Source: Microbacterium sp. LWO14-1.2
GTDB taxonomy: Bacteria > Actinomycetota > Actinomycetes > Actinomycetales > Microbacteriaceae
NCBI RefSeq assembly: GCF_038397715.1
Contig: NZ_CP151633.1
Location: 1,178,001-1,242,000, forward strand
DNA: 64,000 nucleotides
Direction: 5' to 3'
In this document: positions 42,059 to 51,930 of the stretch, piece after piece
Layout: every line of letters starts with the position of its first letter
Position numbering within the stretch: the stretch's first letter is position 1
Program-made: the position numbers and the translations under genes
Notes under the pieces: generated by a model
Databases searched by the model: none
What the model was told of the DNA's origin: nothing
What the model saw: the letters and a program-made list of their open reading frames with translations, nothing else

Positions 42059-43183
42059 TCAGAGCGTGGCGGCGAAGGGATCGAAGCCCTCCGGCAGGAG
42101 CGGCACGGGTGCGACCGTGCTCTCGACGGTCACCGTCGTGCCCGACTGGGCGGAGTCCTGCGCCGAGAGCAGCACATCGAGCACGTGGAAGCCGAGCTCG
42201 CCCGAGGCGACGTGCGGACGCCCCTCGGCGATCGCGCGCACCATGTCGAGGGCTCCGAGACCGCGGCCCACCTCGATGTCCGCGTGCTCGATCTCGATCC
42301 ACTCCTGCTCGAACGACATCCCGTCGCGGATCACACCGAGCGGCTTGACGTAGGCGATACGTCCGGCGAACGTGTTCGGGTCGGGCAGCACGATCGTGCC
42401 CTCGGTGCCGTGGATCTCGACGATCCCGTGACGCTCGAGCGCCGAGTCGAAGCTCAGCAGGCTCTGCGCCTGAGCACCTCCCTCGAACGCGGTCACGATC
42501 TGGATCGTCGACGGCACCTCGACGGGGAAGGTCGTGCCGGCGAGCGGTCCGGTGTGGATCTCGCGCTCTTCGCGCGCCTTCGATCCGACGGCGGCGACGC
42601 GGTCGACCGGGCCGAGCAGGCTGACCAGGGCGGAGAAGTAGTACGGCCCCATGTCGAGCAGCGGGCCGGCGCCCTGGGCGAAGAGGAAGCCGGGGTTCGG
42701 ATGCCACAGGTCGGGGCCCTGCGTCTGGAACGTCGTCTGGGCGAACAGCGGCCGCCCGATGACGCCGGCCTCGATCGCGCGGCGCGCGGCCTGGAACCCA
42801 GGACCGAGAAGCGTGTCGGGCGCGGAGCCGATCCGCAGTCCGGCCGCCTCCGCCTCGCGGAGCAGCAGGGCCGCGCCGTCGCGGTCGAGCCCGAGGGGCT
42901 TCTCCGTCCACACGTGCTTGCCGGCAGCGATCGCCGCACGCGAGACCTCGATGTGCACGGCCGGGATGGTGAGGTTCACGACGAGGTCGACGTCGGGGTG
43001 TGCGAGCACGTCCTCCGCCGAGCCGAACGCGGGGACGCCGTACTTCTCGGCCTGCGCCTGGGCGCGGTCCACCAGCAGGTCGCCGACGATGAGCACCTCG
43101 GTGTCGGGGAACGACGAGAGGTTCTGCAGGTAGGTGTCGCTGATGACGCCGACGCCGATGATGCCGATGCCGACGGCGCTCAT
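42059..43183 (-). CDS. Gfo/Idh/MocA-family oxidoreductase
   Basis: A 374-aa NAD(P)-dependent sugar or inositol dehydrogenase: Rossmann loop GIIGVGVISDTY, EKPLGLD (catalytic Lys region) and a C-terminal beta-sheet domain (GPLLDMGPYYFSAL). Coupled by ATGA to the upstream isomerase gene. Substrate unknown. Confidence 0.92.
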   Translation of the reverse strand: MSAVGIGIIGVGVISDTYLQNLSSFPDTEVLIVGDLLVDRAQAQAEKYGVPAFGSAEDVLAHPDVDLVVNLTIPAVHIEVSRAAIAAGKHVWTEKPLGLDRDGAALLLREAEAAGLRIGSAPDTLLGPGFQAARRAIEAGVIGRPLFAQTTFQTQGPDLWHPNPGFLFAQGAGPLLDMGPYYFSALVSLLGPVDRVAAVGSKAREEREIHTGPLAGTTFPVEVPSTIQIVTAFEGGAQAQSLLSFDSALERHGIVEIHGTEGTIVLPDPNTFAGRIAYVKPLGVIRDGMSFEQEWIEIEHADIEVGRGLGALDMVRAIAEGRPHVASGELGFHVLDVLLSAQDSAQSGTTVTVESTVAPVPLLPEGFDPFAATL

Positions 43184-44004
43184 CGGGCGAAACCGCCCTC
43201 GATGAGGAACGCGTAGCTCGCTGCGATGTCGGCGAACACGTCACCCGGGGCGTTGTCGTACTCGATGATCGCGTACTTCAGGTCGGATGCCGCGCGCAGC
43301 GCCTCGGCGAGAGGCACGTCGCCCGTGCCGGCGTGGCGCTGGTCGAGGGAGTCGGAGCCGAAGGCCTCGGCGCCGGGCGCGAACGGGTTGGTCTCGGGTG
43401 CGACGCCGTCCTTCACGTGGGCGGCGACGAGGCGGTCGCCGAGCAGCGACACGAGCGCGGTGACGTCCTGTCCGCCGACCAGCGCCCAGTACAGGTCGAG
43501 CTCGATGGCGACGCGCTCGTCGGTGAGGGCGATGAAGCGCTCGTACGCGGTCTGCCCGTCGAACTCCGCGAGGAACTCCTGCGCGTGGTTGTGGTAGCCG
43601 ACCTCGAGGCCGAAGCCGGCGGCGGTCTCGGTGAGGGCGTTCAGACGCTCGGCGATGTCGGTGACGCCCTCGAGCGTCAGCCAGCGGTCGGTGACGACGA
43701 AGGGGTCGATGACGGTCTTGATGCCGACCTTCGCCGCTGCCTCGAAGACGACCTCGGGCGCGGGGGTGGGGATCGAGCCGTCCGGGGTCCACAGCTCGTC
43801 GGAGAGCAGGGGCGCGTGCCCGGTCGGCGAGGCGAGACCGGAGGCGTCGAGGGCTGCGCGGATCTCGTCGGGCCGGCCGACGAAGTCGAACGCCTCGACG
43901 TTGCGCAGGCCGATCGCGGCGAGCTTGTCGAGCGACCCCTCCATGTCGGCGGAGAACTCCGCCGCGAGCGTGTAGAGCTGGACCGATGCTTCTGGCAGGG
44001 CCAC
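43180..44004 (-). CDS. Sugar phosphate isomerase/epimerase, TIM-barrel type
   Basis: A 274-aa protein of the AP-endonuclease-2-like isomerase family: VQLYTLAAEF start, metal-site strands VGYHNHAQEF, IELDLYWAL and HVKDG. GTG 44004 has AAGGAAGG 5 bases upstream. First gene of a two-gene operon behind the operator-like palindrome at 44065. Confidence 0.9.
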   Translation of the reverse strand: MALPEASVQLYTLAAEFSADMEGSLDKLAAIGLRNVEAFDFVGRPDEIRAALDASGLASPTGHAPLLSDELWTPDGSIPTPAPEVVFEAAAKVGIKTVIDPFVVTDRWLTLEGVTDIAERLNALTETAAGFGLEVGYHNHAQEFLAEFDGQTAYERFIALTDERVAIELDLYWALVGGQDVTALVSLLGDRLVAAHVKDGVAPETNPFAPGAEAFGSDSLDQRHAGTGDVPLAEALRAASDLKYAIIEYDNAPGDVFADIAASYAFLIEGGFAR

Positions 44005-44064
44005 GGTGACCTTCCTTCGTAGTGCGGGTGGGCAGCTCGTTCTGCCCGCGGTCAGACTAGCAGA

Positions 44065-44082
44065 AACCTCCATGCGGAAGTT
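44065..44082. promoter_or_regulatory. Second copy of the TetR-type operator
   Basis: AACCTCC-ATGC-GGAAGTT, matching 15 of 18 bases of the palindrome at 41340-41357, located 61 bases before the isomerase GTG. Confidence 0.6.
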
Positions 44083-44167
44083 ATGAGTTCTCGCGGTGTG
44101 TCCACCCTCTCGCGGGTCACCCGGATGCAGGGTGGACACCGCCGCTGCAGAGGCGCATGCTGAACGC

Positions 44168-44563
44168 ATGACGGCATTCGACAGCACCCACGCGTTCAGC
44201 GGATTCAGCGTCGACGACATCGACGCCGCCCGCACCTTCTACGGCGACGTCCTCGGCATGGACGTGACGACAAACGAGATGGGGTTCCTCGACATCGCGC
44301 TCGGCGACGGCGCATCGATCCTCGTCTACGCGAAGCCGAATCACGAGCCGGCGAGCTTCACCGTTCTCAACTTCCCGGTGGACGACGTCGAGGCGGCGGT
44401 CGACGAGCTCAACGCGCGCGGCGTGGTCACCAAGATCTACGACGACCCGCAGCTCGGCACCGACGCGAAGGGCATCTCGCACGGCCAGCCGGGTCGCGGG
44501 CCCGACATCGCCTGGTTCCGCGACCCGGCCGGCAACGTGCTCGCGGTGCTCGCGCCGAACTAG
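44168..44563 (+). CDS. VOC-superfamily (glyoxalase-like) protein
   Basis: A 131-aa single VOC domain: [22 protein letters not shown] and a C-terminal [13 protein letters not shown] with the metal-ligand pattern. ATG 44168 chosen. Its stop overlaps the convergent epimerase stop by 4 bases. Substrate unknown. Confidence 0.88.
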   Translation: MTAFDSTHAFSGFSVDDIDAARTFYGDVLGMDVTTNEMGFLDIALGDGASILVYAKPNHEPASFTVLNFPVDDVEAAVDELNARGVVTKIYDDPQLGTDAKGISHGQPGRGPDIAWFRDPAGNVLAVLAPN

Positions 44564-45534
44564 GCGAGGAGGCTGTCGAAGAGGGCGTTGATCGCGGGGT
44601 CGACGCGCTGCAGCTCGGGGTGAGCGTCGTGCCAGTCGATGATCGCACTGGCCGACTCGTGCAGTCCGATGGTCGGCGCGAAGTCGCGCACGAGCCGCTT
44701 GATCTTCGTGTTGTCGAACACGACGGAGTGCGCCATGTCACCGGTGAGCTGGCCTGCGCGATCGGGGATCGCTGCCTCGATGGCCTCGCTGGTCGCATAC
44801 CGGAGGCGCGGCTCGGCGCCGGCGGCGCGCCCCAGCATCCCGTAGATCTGGTTCCAGGTGTAGACGAAGTCACTCGTGATCTGGAACGTGTCGCCGTGCG
44901 CGAGCGGGTTGCCGAGGAGGCCGACGAACCCGACGGCGAAGTCGCGCGAGTGGGTGAGAGTCCACAGCGAGGTCCCGTCGCCGTGCACGACGATCTCCTC
45001 GCCTCGCCGGATGCGGTCGATCGCGGTCCAGCCGCCGAAGGCGGGGATGGTCCACTCGTCGTAGGTGTGCGAGGGTCGCAGCACCGTGACCGGGAAGCCT
45101 CGTTCCCGGTAGGCCGCTGTCAGCAGGTCCTCGCAGGCGATCTTGTCGCGCGAGTACTGCCAGAACGGATTCCGCAACGGCGTCGACTCCGTGATCGGAA
45201 GATGCGCGACCGGCTTCTGGTACGCCGACGCCGAGCTGATGAAGACGTACTGCCCCGTACGCCCCTCGAAGCGGTCGATGTCGCGCTGTACCTGGTCGGG
45301 GGTGAAGGCGATCATGTCGGCCACGACGTCGAACTCACGACCGGCGAGCGCGGCGTCGACAGCCGCGTCGTCGGCGATGTCCGCGGTCAGCACCTCGACG
45401 CCCTCGGCCGGTTCACGCTGCGATCGGCCGCGGTTGAGCAGCGTCACCTCCATGCCGCGCTCGGCGGCGAGCGCACTGGCGGCGGACGAGATGATCCCCG
45501 TCCCGCCGATGAACAACACCGTCGTCGCTGACAT
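44560..45534 (-). CDS. NAD-dependent epimerase/dehydratase-family protein
   Basis: A 324-aa extended SDR protein: [13 protein letters not shown] nucleotide loop, YSRDK catalytic Tyr/Lys pair, and a C-terminal substrate domain. Members are isoflavone-reductase or sugar-nucleotide epimerase-like. Function unknown. Confidence 0.88.
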   Translation of the reverse strand: MSATTVLFIGGTGIISSAASALAAERGMEVTLLNRGRSQREPAEGVEVLTADIADDAAVDAALAGREFDVVADMIAFTPDQVQRDIDRFEGRTGQYVFISSASAYQKPVAHLPITESTPLRNPFWQYSRDKIACEDLLTAAYRERGFPVTVLRPSHTYDEWTIPAFGGWTAIDRIRRGEEIVVHGDGTSLWTLTHSRDFAVGFVGLLGNPLAHGDTFQITSDFVYTWNQIYGMLGRAAGAEPRLRYATSEAIEAAIPDRAGQLTGDMAHSVVFDNTKIKRLVRDFAPTIGLHESASAIIDWHDAHPELQRVDPAINALFDSLLA

Positions 45535-45570
45535 GTCGGTCCTCTTCTCAGAACGCGCGGGCGGTGCTCG

Positions 45571-45921
45571 TCAGGGGCGCAGGTCGAGGTCGAGATCGTC
45601 GATCACGTCGATGCCCCACTCCATGGGCGGCTGGTCCTCGCCGTCGGCATCGCGTCGCGGGAACCGGTGGTGTCCGCGGAGGCGGGCGGCATGCTCGGAG
45701 AAGTCCGGGTCGACGCCCTCCGATGCGCTCGGTCCGACGAGCACATCGTTGCCGAGGCCCACCACGAGCTCCGCCGTGTCCTTCTCGCCGTCGACGATGA
45801 TCGGAATCTGCAGCGCCTCCGACTCGCCCTCGTTCGCGATCGCCGCCGCCAGCACCACGAGGGCGTCTGCGACATCGTCGGTGGTGACCAGCTGCTGACC
45901 TGCGTACGAGACGAGCTTCAT
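45571..45921 (-). CDS. Small conserved protein of unknown function
   Basis: A 116-aa acidic protein (MKLVSYAGQQLVTTDDVADAL) with DGEKDTAELVVGLGNDVLVG in the middle, which looks like a ligand or nucleotide pocket. C-terminus is acidic (DVIDDLDLDLRP). No family recognised; likely widespread in Microbacterium. Confidence 0.7.
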   Translation of the reverse strand: MKLVSYAGQQLVTTDDVADALVVLAAAIANEGESEALQIPIIVDGEKDTAELVVGLGNDVLVGPSASEGVDPDFSEHAARLRGHHRFPRRDADGEDQPPMEWGIDVIDDLDLDLRP

Positions 45922-46001
45922 GATCACAGCCTGGCACCGACCTGCCTCCGCAGTCACGGGCTTGCGCTCGGGCCCGTTCGTATGTGACAGGGTGGCGGCG
46001 T

Positions 46002-46928
46002 TCACCCGGTGGCCGGGCGATACCATCGCGGCTCGAGGAACGCGGCCCCGATTGCCCCGCCGACGTCCCCCGCCCGGGAGAATCTGATCTCCGGCACGGG
46101 GGCGTACGTATCGATTCGCGTGTAAGCACGCTGAGCGGCCTCATGCAGAAGGTCGTCGAACTGCGCAACGCTTCCGCCGATGACGATCACATTCGCGCGA
46201 ACCACGGTCTGAAGGTCGGCGAGCCCCGCGCCGAGGGCGTTGCCGAAGGACTCGAAGACGGACAGCGCCTGCTCCTGACCCCCGCGAGCACGACTCGCGA
46301 GCTCTGCGAGCGCATCGGCTGCACCGGGACCGCACACCTCTTCCGCAGCAGCCTGCAGCGCGGTTCGGGACACCGCCTGCTCCCAGCACGCGCTCCGACC
46401 GCAATAGCAGGGCGGCGTCGGCTCGGCGACGAGACGGTGTCCGGCTTCGGGATGCTCACCGTCGGTGCCGCGGATCGGGCGGCCTCGGTCGAGCGCGGCG
46501 ACTCCTACACCCGTGCCGAGAGTGACCATCAGCGTCCCGGCGGCACCGACGGCCTCGCCGAGTCGTTGCTCGTAGATGGCGGCCGTCACCGCGTCATTGT
46601 CGATCGACACCGGCACGTCGAACGCGTCGCCCAGTTCGCCTTCAAGGTCCGCGCCGCTGAACCCGGGGAGAGTGGCCGGATTGCGGATCACGCCGCACCG
46701 GTCGACGGGACCGCTCGCCCCGATGCCGATCGACACGGGAGTCCGCCCCGCCAGCAGTGTGCGGATCGCCGATACGAGACTCGGCACGGCGACCGCACGC
46801 TCCGCAACCGTAGCGAATGACACGCGGTCGACGGTCGCCCCTTCCGAACCCACGAGCACGATCCTCGTTCCCGTGCCGCCGAGGTCGACGCCCACCCTGA
46901 CATCCGTCGTCTCACTCACCGTGCTCAC
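46002..46928 (-). CDS. ROK-family sugar kinase
   Basis: A 308-aa kinase without DNA-binding domain: ATP loop GVDLGGTGTRIVLVG, DNDAVTAA catalytic Asp, GTGVGVAALD and the zinc cluster CYCGRSACWEQ with EAGH upstream. It phosphorylates a sugar or amino sugar. Coupled (ATGA) to the SIS gene in one operon with GMC oxidoreductase; the last gene of the set. Confidence 0.92.
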   Translation of the reverse strand: MSTVSETTDVRVGVDLGGTGTRIVLVGSEGATVDRVSFATVAERAVAVPSLVSAIRTLLAGRTPVSIGIGASGPVDRCGVIRNPATLPGFSGADLEGELGDAFDVPVSIDNDAVTAAIYEQRLGEAVGAAGTLMVTLGTGVGVAALDRGRPIRGTDGEHPEAGHRLVAEPTPPCYCGRSACWEQAVSRTALQAAAEEVCGPGAADALAELASRARGGQEQALSVFESFGNALGAGLADLQTVVRANVIVIGGSVAQFDDLLHEAAQRAYTRIDTYAPVPEIRFSRAGDVGGAIGAAFLEPRWYRPATG

Positions 46929-47947
46929 AGAGTCGCCGTGACCTTGCTGCCGTAGGCGAAGGCACCGGGGACGACACCGTTGCCGTGCGCGAAGGCCACC
47001 GCGAGCCGTTCCGCGACGACCGACTGCTCGATCAGCGCCGCCATCGACCCGTCGGCGTTCGTCTCGATGGTCGTCGCCCCGTCGAGATGTAGATCTCCCA
47101 CGAGGACCACATCAGCGCCCGAGGCGACGAGGTCGTGAGCGATCCGGCCGAGCGGGCGGTCGACGTCGTCGCGCCCTGCGCCGAACAGCACGCCTGTGAA
47201 GCCTGGACCGGCGAGCTCGTACGGACCGTGCCGGAACTCGCCCCCGACGAACCCCTCGACGGGGACCTTGGACGACTCCTTGATGATCAGTGCGGCGAAC
47301 AGCGCGGTCGCCGCGGCATCGCCCCATCCGACGATGCCGACTCGTGGTCGCGGCGGAGTGAGCGCGGCCTCCGCGACCCCGAGCAGATCGAGATCGACCT
47401 GCGCTTCGACGTGCTCCGCCGCCGACGCGATCTGCTGCTCGACGAGGCGCGGATCGACGGCGCCGAAGGAGGCGGCGATCCGGTGATGGGTGACGATCGA
47501 ATTGAGGTAGCTCTTGGTGCTGACGGTCGCCTCCGGTCCACTCTGCAGCGGCAGGTGGAGATCGGCGGCCCGCGCGAGCGGACTGTCGTCGGACGCCGTG
47601 ATGCCGATCAGAGTCGCGCCGCCCCGTCCACGAGCGAGGAGCTCGACGATTTCGGCGCTGGCACCGGATTGCGAGGTCGCGATCACGAGAGTGTCCGGGG
47701 TGAGGAGCCCGGGGGTGTCGAGGAGCTGCCCCGCATCGACATTCCATACCGGGCGTCCCGTCGCGGCGATCGCGCGCCACGTCGGGATGCCGACCGTGTG
47801 GGAGCTGCCCATCCCCGTGAGGACGATCCGCTCCCACGGACGGGCGGTGATCTCAGCGAGTCGCGGTTCCGGACCGCGTCTCGCCAGCTCGCGCAGCGCT
47901 TCCGGCTGCTCGCGGATGTTCAGCTCGAACGGGGATGCCGTCGTCAT
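46925..47947 (-). CDS. SIS-domain sugar isomerase / deglycase-like protein
   Basis: A 340-aa protein of two SIS domains: TGMGSSHTVGIPTW and ATSQSGASAEIVELL in the first, GWGDAAATALFAAL and FRHGPYELA in the second. Related to AgaS/GlmS-C and the fructoselysine-6-phosphate deglycase FrlB. AAGGAGG precedes ATG 47947. With an APC permease and kinase nearby it could cleave a phosphorylated amino-sugar or glycated amine. Confidence 0.88.
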   Translation of the reverse strand: MTTASPFELNIREQPEALRELARRGPEPRLAEITARPWERIVLTGMGSSHTVGIPTWRAIAATGRPVWNVDAGQLLDTPGLLTPDTLVIATSQSGASAEIVELLARGRGGATLIGITASDDSPLARAADLHLPLQSGPEATVSTKSYLNSIVTHHRIAASFGAVDPRLVEQQIASAAEHVEAQVDLDLLGVAEAALTPPRPRVGIVGWGDAAATALFAALIIKESSKVPVEGFVGGEFRHGPYELAGPGFTGVLFGAGRDDVDRPLGRIAHDLVASGADVVLVGDLHLDGATTIETNADGSMAALIEQSVVAERLAVAFAHGNGVVPGAFAYGSKVTATL

Positions 47948-49440
47948 CGACCCGCCTCCTTCTTCAGCAGTCCATGGGCGATGTTCGCTCCGATCATCGC
48001 CGTCGGCAGGTTGATGTTCCCTCGGGTGATCGAGGGCATGATCGACGCGTCCGCGACGTACAGACCCTCCGCGCCGTGGACTCGACCCGAGCTGTCGACG
48101 ACCGCCGTCGCATCCTCGCGCGGACCCATCTTGCATGAGCCCACGGGGTGGCAGTAGTTGACGATGTCGTCGAGAGGATCCCCGTCCCCCACGCGTTCGC
48201 CCAGGATCTCGGCGAGCGCGGGGTGCGCCACCATCCGGTCGAGGAGCGCGAGAGCCTCGCCGAGCACCGTGCGATCATGCCCTTCCGGGTCGGAGCCGTA
48301 GCGATGGTCGATCACCGGGTTCACGACGTCGAGATCGGGTCCGAGGGTGACAGTCCCCTCGGAGCGCGCCCGCATGGCGCCGCCGTAGAGGGAGATCGGT
48401 GGGAGGCCGGGGTGCCCGCTGTTCGCGCCGGCCACCATGAACACGTGGATGTCGTAGGGGCCGTCGTCACACAGGCTCGAACGGATCCTGCCGATGGTCT
48501 GCTCGTCGGGGCTCCAACCCAACGCGGCGAGCTCCTCGACGAGGCCGGGGCGTCCGGCGAAGTCCAACTGCACGCACTCGTGGTCGAGTAGATGCTTGCC
48601 GACTCCGGGCAGATCGACCACGGTCTCGATCCCGAGCTCGGCAAGCTCCTCCGCAGGCCCCACACCGGACCGCAGCAGGATCGCCGGCGAGTGGTAGGCC
48701 CCAGCGGCGACGACCACACGCTCTGCGCGGACGCGCACGACCTCGCCGCCGACCTCGATCTCGGCGCCGGTCGCGCGCGTGCCGTCGAAGGTCAGGCGGC
48801 GTACACGCGCCCCACCGCGGATCGTGAGGTTCGGCCGGTCGCGCACGTCGTCGAGAAACGCGAAGGCGCTGTTCCAGCGGACGCCGTCCACCACGTTCAC
48901 GGGCATCGGACCGATCCCCTCGCCGGCGTCGAGGTCATCCAGATCGTCGGCGAACGGCAGACCCGCGGCGAGGCCCGCGTCGACGAAGGCCCGCTGTGGC
49001 GGCGTCAGCTCGCCCATCGTGTAACGGCGCACGCGAAAGGCGTCCCGCACTCGGTCGAGCAGGGGTTCCACCTCCGCGGCGGACCACCCGGGGTTCCCCT
49101 TCGCCGCCCATTCGTCGTAGTCGAATCGCGCGCTGACCGATGCCGTGCACCCGTTGTGCGCCGAGCATCCCCCGACGATCGCGGCCCGCGGCAGGTCCAG
49201 GGTCCCGGAACCCGAGGTGCGCGTGGTGTGCAGGTCGTAGTCGTGCGAGAGCGGGATGGTCCGGGCATCCAGCATGTCCGCGGGCCATCGGCCGTCGGCC
49301 TGCGGGCCGTAGTCCGGCCCGGCTTCGACCAACAGGACCGTCGAGTCCGTACCCGCCGCGAGAACGCCGGTGAAGGCGGACCCGCCGGGGCCGGCGCCGA
49401 TAACGAGAGTGTCGACGTGGGAAGGGAGAGAAGTGTTCAT
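47944..49440 (-). CDS. GMC-family FAD-dependent oxidoreductase
   Basis: A 498-aa choline-dehydrogenase-like flavoprotein: VIGAGPGGSAFTGVLAAG FAD loop, C-terminal HPVGSCKMGPRED with the catalytic His, and ADASIMPSITRGNINLPT. It oxidises an alcohol group of a sugar or similar substrate. ATGA overlap with the SIS gene, which points to a shared pathway. Confidence 0.9.
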   Translation of the reverse strand: MNTSLPSHVDTLVIGAGPGGSAFTGVLAAGTDSTVLLVEAGPDYGPQADGRWPADMLDARTIPLSHDYDLHTTRTSGSGTLDLPRAAIVGGCSAHNGCTASVSARFDYDEWAAKGNPGWSAAEVEPLLDRVRDAFRVRRYTMGELTPPQRAFVDAGLAAGLPFADDLDDLDAGEGIGPMPVNVVDGVRWNSAFAFLDDVRDRPNLTIRGGARVRRLTFDGTRATGAEIEVGGEVVRVRAERVVVAAGAYHSPAILLRSGVGPAEELAELGIETVVDLPGVGKHLLDHECVQLDFAGRPGLVEELAALGWSPDEQTIGRIRSSLCDDGPYDIHVFMVAGANSGHPGLPPISLYGGAMRARSEGTVTLGPDLDVVNPVIDHRYGSDPEGHDRTVLGEALALLDRMVAHPALAEILGERVGDGDPLDDIVNYCHPVGSCKMGPREDATAVVDSSGRVHGAEGLYVADASIMPSITRGNINLPTAMIGANIAHGLLKKEAGR

Positions 49441-49456
49441 GATTCCACCAGCGGGG

Positions 49457-50215
49457 TCAGGCGATGAGCAGCTCGGCCCCCGCAGCCGAGATCTCGTTCT
49501 TGTGGGTGCCCGCGACGGAGGCGTCGGTCACCACGAGGTCGACCTCGTCCAGGCCGCAGATGCGGGCGAACGCCTCGCGTCCGAACTTGGACGAGTCCAC
49601 GGCGACCACCGTGCGGCGAGAGACCTCCCGCGCCGCACGCTTGACCGCGGCATCCTCGACGTTCCACTCGGTCAGTCCGGCGCCGACGTCGATCGCCGAC
49701 GCCGTCATGATGTAACTGTCGAAGCGGTAGCGCCGCAGCGCCGCCTCGGCATCCGAGCCGACGATGCTGGACTCTCCGGTCCGCACCATCCCGCCCGGGA
49801 TCATCAGTCGGGTCGCATGGTCGGTCGACAGCACATCGGCGACCCGGATGTTCAGAGCGCACACCGTCAGGTTGCGTCCCACGAGCGCCTCGGCGATCGC
49901 GACTCCGGTCGAACCGCCGTCGAGCACGATCGTCTGACCATCGATGATCTCGCGCGCGACGGCCTGACCGATGAGTCTCTTGGCATCGGCGTTCGTGCGA
50001 CTGCGGAGGGCGAAAAGCGGCTCGAAGCTGCGGCTCGCGGCGGATACCGCCCCTCCGTGGGTGCGGACGAGCAACCCGGCCGCCGCCAACTGGATGATGT
50101 CGCGCCGAGCTGTCATCTCGGACACCCCGAACCGCGCGCTGAGGTCGGTGACGCTCACCTCGCCCTGGTCGGCGAGCTGCGCGAGGATCTCCTGCTGTCG
50201 GTGCTCCGCGTTCAT
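49457..50215 (-). CDS. DeoR-family transcriptional regulator
   Basis: A 252-aa regulator: winged helix-turn-helix (VTDLSARFGVSEMTARRDI) and a DeoR C-terminal sugar-phosphate-sensing domain (IVLDGGSTGVAIAEAL, VAVDSSKFGREAF). It lies between the APC permease and the GMC/SIS/ROK genes on the same strand and should control them in response to a phosphorylated sugar. Confidence 0.92.
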   Translation of the reverse strand: MNAEHRQQEILAQLADQGEVSVTDLSARFGVSEMTARRDIIQLAAAGLLVRTHGGAVSAASRSFEPLFALRSRTNADAKRLIGQAVAREIIDGQTIVLDGGSTGVAIAEALVGRNLTVCALNIRVADVLSTDHATRLMIPGGMVRTGESSIVGSDAEAALRRYRFDSYIMTASAIDVGAGLTEWNVEDAAVKRAAREVSRRTVVAVDSSKFGREAFARICGLDEVDLVVTDASVAGTHKNEISAAGAELLIA

Positions 50216-50254
50216 GGTGTGGCCCTCTCGGTCGGTGCGTGACACTTCTCGAGA

Positions 50255-51700
50255 TCAGTCAACATCAGGGAGCTCTCCGGCCTGAGCCATCCACGCGCGC
50301 TTCCCCGGTCGAAGATTGCGCCCGAACAGGATCGCGAGTCCGATCACCACGTACAGCACGGCGATGAAGGGCGCGAGCGAGATCGGGAACGCGGGCAGCG
50401 GGTTGAGGCTGTAGAAGGCGATCAGCCCCAGCGCGATCGTGGACACGATCGGCGCGACCACGTAGGCCCACGGGTTGAACTCCTCCGGACGCCGCGTGCG
50501 GAAGAACCGGTATGCGGCGATATTCATCAGCACGAAGATCGGGATGTACACGAAGGTCCCGGCGGTGCCGAACACGTTGAAGAGGTTGTAGGGCCCGATC
50601 GGGATGCCGATAGCGAGGCACACGAGCAAGGCGAGGGCCGACTGGACGTAGACGGCGACGACCGGCGTCCGGTGCTTCTCCTGCACGGTGGCGAGCACGC
50701 TCGGCAGGGCACCGGTCCTGGCGATCCCGTAGACGGTGCGGGTGGCGCTCGTCGTGCACGCGATGCAGACGCCGAGACCCGAGTTGACGAGGGCGATCAG
50801 CACGATCAGAGATCCACCGTCGAAGACGCGGTCGGCCAGCACGAAGGCCGGCGCGGTCGGCGATTCCGCGAGGGAGGCGAGGTCGTCGACTCCCCACCCG
50901 ATCTGCAGGCCCCATGCGGTCACGACGTAGAACACCCCGATGAGCACGAGCGACCCGATGATCGCTCGCGGGATGATGCGCTTCGGATCGCGGGACTCCT
51001 CGCCCACAGCGGCGGCGCTCTCGAACCCGGTGAACGCGAAGATCGACAGGACGACGGCGAGGAAGAACCCCGAGCCGTTCTGGATGTTCACGGGGTTGAA
51101 CCCTTCGAGGCTCACGCCGCCCACGCCGGGGTTGAACACGCCCCACGCCGCCAACGACAGTCCCACCAGCATCTCGAAGACCGTCATCACCACGAGGAAC
51201 TTGATCGAGATCACGATGCCTCGATATGCGCAGGCGAAGCAGATCGCGAGGATGACGACCGCGTAGACCCACCACGGGATCCCGATGCCGTACTTCGCGC
51301 TCAACGCGTCCTGGAGGATCGCGCCGGTGAACGACGCCAGCGCGGCGGGGACGATCGTCACCATGAGCGCGTACAACCAGCCCGTCATGAAGCCCGCACG
51401 CGGGCCGATGCCGCTCGACACGTAGGTGTAGAACCCCCCGGCGGACGGGAGGTGTCTGGCGAGACCGCGCAGCGGAATCGCGATCATCAGGCAGAGAACG
51501 AACGCCGCGAGGTACGTGAGCGGCGCGCTCACCCCTGCCTGGGACGTCGTGAAGGCGATCGTGTAGAAGATGCCGAGCGTCGGCGAGATCTGCGCGATCG
51601 ATTGCATGAGGGTTCCGCCGAGGCCGATGGACCCGGTGCGAAGCGTAGACGTCATCGGAGCGCCCTGACGCGTCAGTGCGTCGGGTCGGGAGTCGGACAT
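50255..51700 (-). CDS. APC-superfamily amino acid / amine permease
   Basis: A 481-aa membrane protein with 12 predicted helices; LRTGSIGLGGTLMQSIAQISPT-like start (GxG near helix 1) and FAFTGFESAAAVGEESRDP in helix 6. AAGGAG precedes ATG 51700. Family members carry amino acids or conjugates such as fructoselysine (FrlA). First gene of the leftward set, with an AT-rich promoter and inverted repeat upstream. Confidence 0.92.
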   Translation of the reverse strand: MSDSRPDALTRQGAPMTSTLRTGSIGLGGTLMQSIAQISPTLGIFYTIAFTTSQAGVSAPLTYLAAFVLCLMIAIPLRGLARHLPSAGGFYTYVSSGIGPRAGFMTGWLYALMVTIVPAALASFTGAILQDALSAKYGIGIPWWVYAVVILAICFACAYRGIVISIKFLVVMTVFEMLVGLSLAAWGVFNPGVGGVSLEGFNPVNIQNGSGFFLAVVLSIFAFTGFESAAAVGEESRDPKRIIPRAIIGSLVLIGVFYVVTAWGLQIGWGVDDLASLAESPTAPAFVLADRVFDGGSLIVLIALVNSGLGVCIACTTSATRTVYGIARTGALPSVLATVQEKHRTPVVAVYVQSALALLVCLAIGIPIGPYNLFNVFGTAGTFVYIPIFVLMNIAAYRFFRTRRPEEFNPWAYVVAPIVSTIALGLIAFYSLNPLPAFPISLAPFIAVLYVVIGLAILFGRNLRPGKRAWMAQAGELPDVD

Positions 51701-51773
51701 CGGTTCTCCTTCGAACTGCTGAGGTGTCGAACAGGGACGAAGGTTAACGTACACGCAAGATGTTCGTATTCAC

Positions 51774-51785
51774 AACATAAATGTT
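51774..51785. promoter_or_regulatory. Candidate DeoR operator upstream of the APC permease
   Basis: AACAT-AA-ATGTT inverted repeat within an AT-rich stretch (51745-51795) that also contains repeated TTGT/CACAA words, unlike the GC-rich surroundings. DeoR sites are often AT-rich. The 230-base gap 51701-51930 holds the promoters of both divergent operons; nothing else was seen in it. Confidence 0.4.
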
Positions 51786-51930
51786 TGTCTTGTGACTCGC
51801 AGATGACGACAGCGACCGTCCAGTCCATGTTTTGCGCGCACGAGACGTGGAACGAACAGGGACCGGGCACTTGAATTGACCGCATCGATCGGCCCGCACC
51901 GATCGAACCGACCAGACCCGAGGAGTACGG

